In this document: positions 6,522 to 10,355 of the stretch, in pieces
Numbering within the stretch: position 1 is the stretch's first letter
Layout of the letters: every line of letters starts with the position of its first letter
Source of the DNA: Cyanobacteria bacterium UBA6984
GTDB taxonomy: Bacteria > Cyanobacteriota > Vampirovibrionia > Gastranaerophilales > Gastranaerophilaceae
Direction of reading: 5' to 3'
DNA: 10,355 nucleotides
NCBI GenBank assembly: GCA_002450015.1
Contig: DJYG01000031.1
Span: 10,685 to 21,039 of the forward strand
Notes under the pieces: generated by a model
Database searches by the model: none
What the model saw: only the letters and a program-made list of their open reading frames with translations
What the model was told of the DNA's origin: nothing
Made by a program: the position numbers and the translations under genes

Positions 6522-8246
6522 ATGCTGAATTATATTAATGAACATAAGACAGAAATTTTTTGGGTTTGTATAATAAGTCTTTTTGCACTTATTTTACGAA
6601 TTATTGCTATAAATAATTTTGGAGATTTATGGGTTGATGAGCTTTACAGTTTTTATTTTGCTAATCAAAAAAATCCGTTTGAAATAGCAAAAATTTTATA
6701 TAATGAAGATTTTCATGTTCCTTTATATTTTATATTCTTGCACTTTTGGATGAAAATTTTTGGACAAAGTGATTTTATGCTAAGACTTATGGGGTGTATA
6801 GTTACTGTATGTTCTATACCTCTGACGTTTTACGTTTGCAAAGGATTGTTTAATAAACAAACAGCATATTTTTCTGCAATTTTTCTTGCTATAAGTGCGT
6901 TTAATATACATTATTCCGCAGAAGTCAGATTTTATGGAAGTGCTATATTTCTTGCCATTTTATCAACTTTCTTTTTTGTTAAAATGTTAAATGCTTTTAA
7001 TAAGAAATTTATTTTATCTTATATTAGTTCAACATTGATGCTTTTATATACTTACAATTTTGCTTTTATGTATGTATTCTGCCAGTTTTTAGTTGGTATT
7101 TTTTATCTGATAAAAAATAATAAACCCCTTATAAGGGGTTTATTAAAAGTATTTGGAGTAATTTTTATTTTTTATTTACCGGTAATTTTCTACATTTTTC
7201 ATAGCTTTTTAACATACAGAAATTCGCTATTGAGTTTTTTTAGAGATATTTTTAGCTTTGATTTAATGTTTTTTTATAACTTTTTTCTTGCAAGTTATTC
7301 GAATATTTTTGACCAGTGGATGAATAATAATGTTATGCAAAATGATGAAATTTTAAAAAGTTTTTTTGCACCATTTATTGTTATATTCATGACTTTACCA
7401 ATTATTTTAGGTCTAATCGGACTTTTTAAGGCTATAATTTCTAAAAATAAAAACCTTATTTTATTTCTTGTTCCATCATTAATTTTATTTTTAATTCAAA
7501 TTGTTTTTGTATTTTCGAGAATATTAGCCTTAAATTTAAGATATGCAATTATTCCTATAACAATTCTAACAATAGTTTCAATGTATGGTTGGAGTTTATT
7601 TAAAAATAAAAAATTGACCATTTTTATTTTTTCAGTGTGGATATTAATTAATTTTAGTTCATTATTTCTAGTTAAAAATTCGGCAATAAACAGAAAAATA
7701 AATTATTCAGGTAATTTGCAAAAAATTTTAGATAATGAACTTAATAAAAATGATATAATTTTTATTCCAAGATTTTCAAAGCTTCTTAAAAAATATGTTT
7801 GTGTCGGTAAAATTGCCGATTTTGATACTTATGATGCATTTTTGCTTGGTATTCGACCTCAAGATGTAGATTTTATTTTTGGTAGTGATTTGGCACAAAA
7901 ACTTAACAGAAAAATGCTTAAAACGTATTTGTATAGTTATATTACTTCTGATGTGCCATCATTGGCGTTGCATGAAAATTTGAAGAAAAAATATTTTTCG
8001 ACTATGCATTCAGGACAAAGATTTGTAATTATTACAGATGAAACGAGTTATATAAAAAAAATGGAACAAATACAAATATTCATAAAGCCCATAGATGTTT
8101 ATAGCAGAAGTTCAATTTATTATCCTTTAAGTACAAAAATTGTTTATGATATAATAAGTGCTTTAAATGATAATCTTGTTTTTGTTAAAAGTTTCGAGAT
8201 AAATGAATATTTTTCAATATTAATTTTTGAAAAGCCTACGCAATAG
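6522..8246 (+). CDS. GT39-type (PMT/ArnT-like) membrane glycosyltransferase
   Basis: This 574-residue polytopic protein of the GT-C fold would transfer a sugar from a polyprenyl-phosphate donor to an acceptor on the outer face of the inner membrane. Helix 1 (about 12-30) is followed by the external loop GDLWVDELYSF with the acidic pair Asp39-Glu40, typical of the catalytic/metal site of PMT_2 enzymes. Then come HVPLYFIFLHFWMKIFG (65-81), LRLMG and SAEVRFYGS (132-140) with Glu134/Arg136, also characteristic. About ten hydrophobic helices run to roughly residue 385, and then a soluble C-terminal domain of about 190 residues. There is no Shine-Dalgarno, and a promoter abuts the ATG. The 3' end overlaps the convergent DPM1-like gene by 27 bp, and that enzyme class supplies lipid-linked sugar donors. 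Sugar and acceptor are unknown; protein or glycolipid modification are both possible. Confidence 0.88.
   Translation: MLNYINEHKTEIFWVCIISLFALILRIIAINNFGDLWVDELYSFYFANQKNPFEIAKILYNEDFHVPLYFIFLHFWMKIFGQSDFMLRLMGCIVTVCSIPLTFYVCKGLFNKQTAYFSAIFLAISAFNIHYSAEVRFYGSAIFLAILSTFFFVKMLNAFNKKFILSYISSTLMLLYTYNFAFMYVFCQFLVGIFYLIKNNKPLIRGLLKVFGVIFIFYLPVIFYIFHSFLTYRNSLLSFFRDIFSFDLMFFYNFFLASYSNIFDQWMNNNVMQNDEILKSFFAPFIVIFMTLPIILGLIGLFKAIISKNKNLILFLVPSLILFLIQIVFVFSRILALNLRYAIIPITILTIVSMYGWSLFKNKKLTIFIFSVWILINFSSLFLVKNSAINRKINYSGNLQKILDNELNKNDIIFIPRFSKLLKKYVCVGKIADFDTYDAFLLGIRPQDVDFIFGSDLAQKLNRKMLKTYLYSYITSDVPSLALHENLKKKYFSTMHSGQRFVIITDETSYIKKMEQIQIFIKPIDVYSRSSIYYPLSTKIVYDIISALNDNLVFVKSFEINEYFSILIFEKPTQ
7118..7145. 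repeat. 28-bp perfect palindrome inside the GT39 gene (terminator-like on minus strand)
   Basis: The sequence from 7118 to 7145 equals its own reverse complement, with the core AAACCCCTTATAAGGGGTTT at 7122-7141. It folds as a 12-bp stem with a 4-nt loop. On the minus strand it is followed directly by a run of six T, the layout of an intrinsic terminator for antisense transcription. On the plus strand it is followed by AAAAGT, so sense transcription should not stop. It encodes NNKPLIRGLLK in the frame of the gene, at a cytoplasmic or loop segment between predicted helices. Confidence 0.6.
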
Positions 8247-8954
8247 TAGTTTAAAAGAATTAATCATAAATTCTTTGACATCTTTAATGCTTAATTTTGA
8301 TTTTCCTTTCACTCTGTCAATAAAGTTTATAGGTATTTCGTAAGTTTTAGCACCAACATGAACACATTCGTATAGAATATTCATTTGAAATGCATATCCG
8401 TTTACATCAAGGTTATCAAGGTCAATTCGTTTTAAAATATCTGTTCTAATCGCTCTAAATCCCGAAGTGCAGTCTTTTACCTGCATTAACCCTGCAATAA
8501 ATCTAGCAAAAATATTTCCGTATTTGCTGTTTAATTTTCTTATTAAAGCCCAGTTTTGAGGAATTGAACCACCTTTTATGTATCTGGAACCTATAACAAA
8601 ATCATAACCTTCAATTATTGGAGGTAATAATTCTTTTAATTTTTCAGGTGAATGTGAAAAATCTGAATCCATTTCGACTAAAATATCAGGATTTAGATTT
8701 TTCATTGCATATTTAAATCCTGCTCTATATGCATTACCAAGACCTCTTGTATTATTTTCAAGCAGAAAAATTTTATCATTTGTTTGTTGAAGTTTTTTCA
8801 CAATTTCTGCTGTACCATCAGGAGATTTATCATCAACAATAAGAGTATTTATATTAAAATTGTTTATTTCAGAAATAACTTTATGTACAGCGTTGAGAAA
8901 ATCTTCAATATTGTCAGCTTCATTGTATGTTGGTAAAACAATAGTTACATTCAT
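8220..8954 (-). CDS. DPM1-like polyprenol monophosphomannose (or glucose) synthase, GT2
   Basis: This GT-A-fold enzyme would transfer a hexose from a nucleotide sugar to polyprenyl phosphate at the cytoplasmic membrane face. The 244-residue protein has IVLPTYNEADNI (5-16), the nucleotide site VDDKSPDGTAEIV (40-52), RGLGNAYRAGF (70-80), the metal motif EMDSDFSH (94-101, D-S-D), GSRYIKGG (122-129), DCTSGFRAIR (161-170), GYAFQMNILYEC (186-197) and FIDRVKGKSK (211-220). This order and wording are those of the DPM1/Ppm1 group. There are no transmembrane segments at the C-terminus, as in the short soluble type; a basic tail (LLLRRLFKN) may touch the membrane. AAGGAA lies about 6 nt before the ATG. 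The start is 17 nt from the 3' end of rnpB with no terminator between, and the gene ends inside the convergent GT39 gene. Mannose versus glucose cannot be decided by eye. Confidence 0.92.
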   Translation of the reverse strand: MNVTIVLPTYNEADNIEDFLNAVHKVISEINNFNINTLIVDDKSPDGTAEIVKKLQQTNDKIFLLENNTRGLGNAYRAGFKYAMKNLNPDILVEMDSDFSHSPEKLKELLPPIIEGYDFVIGSRYIKGGSIPQNWALIRKLNSKYGNIFARFIAGLMQVKDCTSGFRAIRTDILKRIDLDNLDVNGYAFQMNILYECVHVGAKTYEIPINFIDRVKGKSKLSIKDVKEFMINSFKLLLRRLFKN

Positions 8955-8971
8955 ATTAATTCCTTATAAAA

Positions 8972-9335
8972 GCAGAGTAACCCGTAAGCCGTGTTCTGTT
9001 TTAGATAATCATCTGTCTGGGATTGCGATTTCTCGCAAACTCTAGCGATTTGTCTGAAGTTGGCGGACAGCCTTTATAGCCTTCAATTTAATCTTGCATT
9101 CGATTGGGGTTTACCTAGCCAATAACTCTCGTTATTGCTGGTGATGCTCTTAACTCACCGTTGCACCATCGCCTGTGATATGAAATCCATCGGCAGTAAA
9201 CGCTAAACCGTAGGTTAACGTATTCATTTCTGTGGCACTATCCACCGGCTCACGCCGTCCGGAGTTTCTCCGGCAACCTGTCCTTGAATGCACGGACTTT
9301 CCTCACATTTCTGCGCGATTATCCGATTACTCTGC
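8972..9335 (-). ncRNA. rnpB: RNase P RNA, bacterial type A
   Basis: This is the catalytic RNA of RNase P, which trims the 5' ends of tRNA precursors. On the minus strand the ends GCAGAGTAA (5', 9335 leftward) and TTACTCTGC (3', ending at 8972) pair to form P1, which sets both ends and a length of 364 nt. Conserved core elements are present: GAGGAAAGTCC (complement of 9294-9304, P4 5' strand), the L15 loop GGTAAACCCC (complement of 9106-9115) that binds the tRNA CCA end, AGACAGATGAT (complement of 9008-9018) and ACAGAACACGGCTTACGG (complement of 8982-8999, P4 3' strand). The promoter just upstream predicts a start exactly at 9335. GC content is visibly higher than in the neighbouring genes, as expected for a structured RNA. 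Confidence 0.97.
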
Positions 9336-9342
9336 ATAATTT

Positions 9343-9371
9343 ATTTTATCAAAATTGTTAATATCTGTAAA
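9343..9371 (-). promoter_or_regulatory. rnpB promoter
   Basis: On the minus strand TTTACA (9371-9366), a 17-nt spacer and TAAAAT (9348-9343), the latter preceded by TGA as an extended -10, put the first transcribed base 7 nt further on, at 9335-9336. This coincides with the mature 5' end defined by the P1 helix. Confidence 0.8.
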
Positions 9372-9420
9372 TATGTTTATTACATGCTATATAAAAATAT
9401 TTCGTTGAAAAATAAAATAA

Positions 9421-10158
9421 CTACTTGCAAGAAGTTTTTACCCCAAATTGTAAATCATTACATTTTAAATAATCCATGTTGCCATTTTCTATTATCCAAG
9501 CTGCAGAACGCAAAGAGTAGTCATCAACATATTTTTGATTTTCAGAATGGGGTTCAGTGTGTACTCCACGATTGTGATTAAGAAATAACACGAAAAAGTC
9601 CCGTCCGTGCTTATTTGGACCTTTTGTAAATCCATCTAAATCTATAAATATAGCAATATGATCGTAGCCACCAAAACCATCATCTCCTCTATAAGAAGCC
9701 CATGTATGGTCATATGCAAAACTAATAGCAGAACCATCTGCTAATATAATACCATTATTTACATTCAAACCTGAACTACTACCACTATCAAATTCGTATG
9801 TACACGCATCACTTACTGTACAAATTTTTGAATATTTCATAAATTCAGTCATTCTTTCAAAAACTCTCTTTGTTTTTTTATTATCATCATTGTCATTAAC
9901 AAACCATTCATCAACTGGTCCATAAACAACTTCTGCACGACCAAAAGCATCATTTAAGTTTGAATAAATCTTTTGTAATTTTGCAACTTTCTCTTTATCA
10001 CCTGTTGAACTGTTTAAGTTCGGAAGTGTCAACGCAGCAACAACACCGATTATACCCATTACGATTAATGTTTCTGCAAGAGTAAATGCGGATTTTCGAC
10101 TCTGCCGAGCCAAACAATCCAGTGAATTGTGAACTGTGAACAATATTTTTTTTAACAT
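9421..10158 (-). CDS. Prepilin-like protein with type IV N-terminal methylation signal
   Basis: This 245-residue pseudopilin belongs to the type IV pilus / type II secretion class. It has a basic 24-residue leader and then AFTLAETLIVMGIIGVVAALTLP. Prepilin peptidase should cut after Ala24 (Ala at -1 instead of the usual Gly), leaving N-methylated Phe25 with Glu29 at +5. The hydrophobic assembly helix spans about 25-45. The globular part starts with GDKEKVAKLQKIYSNLNDAFGRAE and holds cysteines at KICTVSDACTY and near the end (LKCND, TSCK), which may form disulfides. It ends like the broken homologue at 4520-4753. AAAGGAAG sits 6 nt before the ATG at 10158. The gene is monocistronic between dispersed repeats and rnpB; no pilus machinery is nearby. 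Whether it is a major or minor subunit is unknown. Confidence 0.88.
   Translation of the reverse strand: MLKKILFTVHNSLDCLARQSRKSAFTLAETLIVMGIIGVVAALTLPNLNSSTGDKEKVAKLQKIYSNLNDAFGRAEVVYGPVDEWFVNDNDDNKKTKRVFERMTEFMKYSKICTVSDACTYEFDSGSSSGLNVNNGIILADGSAISFAYDHTWASYRGDDGFGGYDHIAIFIDLDGFTKGPNKHGRDFFVLFLNHNRGVHTEPHSENQKYVDDYSLRSAAWIIENGNMDYLKCNDLQFGVKTSCK
10098..10140 (-). repeat. Heptad repeat plus dispersed-repeat fragment within the prepilin leader
   Basis: On the minus strand three copies of TTCAC occur at exact 7-nt spacing (TTCACAG TTCACAA TTCAC, 10140-10122). They are followed by CTGGATTGTTTGGCT (10122-10108), which matches the start of the repeat unit at 10233-10263 (CTGGATTCTTCGGCT) at 13 of 15 bases, and by GAGTC at 10102-10098. 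The segment encodes FTVHNSLDCLARQS of the signal leader. Confidence 0.6.
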
Positions 10159-10193
10159 GTTATACTTCCTTTCTTTGTTTATTTTTATTTTTT

Positions 10194-10301
10194 GTCATAC
10201 TGAGCGTTAGCGAAGTATCCAGTTACTTTTTTCTGGATTCTTCGGCTAAAGCCTCAGAATGACGTGTATCTTGTCATTGCAAGCAACGCGTGGCAATCCA
10301 G
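10194..10301. repeat. Three related dispersed-repeat units upstream of the prepilin gene
   Basis: Unit 1 (10194-10222) begins GTCATACTGAGCG and ends GTATCCAG. Unit 2 (10233-10263) is an inverted copy, beginning CTGGATTCTTCGG and ending CAGAATGAC. Units 1 and 2 can form a long imperfect hairpin with a 10-nt loop region. Unit 3 (10273-10301) is in the first orientation, GTCATTGCAAGC to GGCAATCCAG. All share the ends GTCATnC and ATCCAG. This resembles a widespread class of bacterial intergenic repeats (GTCATTGCGAGC..GGCAATCCAG). No transposase is present, and the spacing and inversion do not fit a CRISPR array. The remaining 54 bases to the window end hold nothing I can assign. Confidence 0.75.
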
Positions 10302-10355
10302 TCTTTTGGTTTATTGTTAACTATTAAAACATTTATTTATTGTCCTACTCGGACG

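Noticed and set aside
8860..9045. Plus-strand 61-codon frame
   Set aside because: It is antisense to the DPM1-like N-terminus and the rnpB 3' end; no independent support.
9288..9581. Plus-strand frame of 97 codons spanning the rnpB 5' end and prepilin 3' end
   Set aside because: It crosses the RNase P RNA core, its promoter and the prepilin C-terminus on the opposite strand, and its composition is not protein-like.
10194..10301. CRISPR array
   Set aside because: There are only three imperfect units, one inverted, with 9-10 nt gaps instead of uniform spacers, and no cas genes.

Overview
The window is a low-GC bacterial chromosome segment with ordinary gene density. The best lineage guess is the gut Gastranaerophilales (Melainabacteria/Vampirovibrionia, the non-photosynthetic sisters of Cyanobacteria). 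The grounds are a prepilin whose N-terminus (AFTLAETLIVMGIIGVVAAL) is of the kind I associate with that group, a three-component efflux operon with a TolC-type protein implying an outer membrane, AT-rich codon use and short dispersed intergenic repeats. This placement comes from memory of family features, not a search.

Left end (1-2828, minus strand): a tightly packed operon reading leftwards. It encodes a TolC/NodT-type outer-membrane factor, a YbhG-like membrane-fusion protein (1-nt stop/start overlap) and a YbhF-like ABC ATPase (20-nt overlap) that runs off the window. The permease genes (ybhS/ybhR-like) are expected just outside. A 270-bp divergent spacer with a 12-bp perfect inverted repeat separates it from a plus-strand amidohydrolase (ACMSD/resorcylate-decarboxylase type, 3099-4112), which has a near-consensus promoter and a good Shine-Dalgarno sequence. 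A strong bidirectional hairpin terminator follows.

Middle (4249-4753): a gene graveyard. A minus-strand fragment resembling the N-terminal part of a metallo-beta-lactamase-fold hydrolase abuts, 5' end to 5' end at about 4520, a plus-strand 3' fragment of a prepilin gene. This looks like a deletion scar between two divergent genes.

Right half: a POT-family peptide transporter (4805-6139), a small winged-helix-like protein (6189-6506) and a GT39-type membrane glycosyltransferase (6522-8246) run on the plus strand. All three lack a Shine-Dalgarno sequence, and two have a convincing -10 box so close to the ATG that leaderless mRNAs are likely. The GT39 gene overlaps tail-to-tail by 27 bp with a DPM1-like polyprenyl-phosphate sugar synthase (8220-8954, minus), the enzyme class that makes the lipid-linked donor for GT39 enzymes. 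Only 17 nt upstream of the synthase start lies the 3' end of RNase P RNA (rnpB, 8972-9335, minus) with a textbook promoter, so the two may be co-transcribed. Upstream again on the minus strand is an intact prepilin gene (9421-10158). Its leader contains heptad repeats plus a fragment of a dispersed repeat, three further units of which lie in its upstream region (10194-10301).

I see no clear novel defence or mobile system. The most useful observations concern gene architecture (rnpB-glycosyltransferase linkage, probable leaderless genes, repeat-derived prepilin leader, the deletion scar) rather than a new machine.
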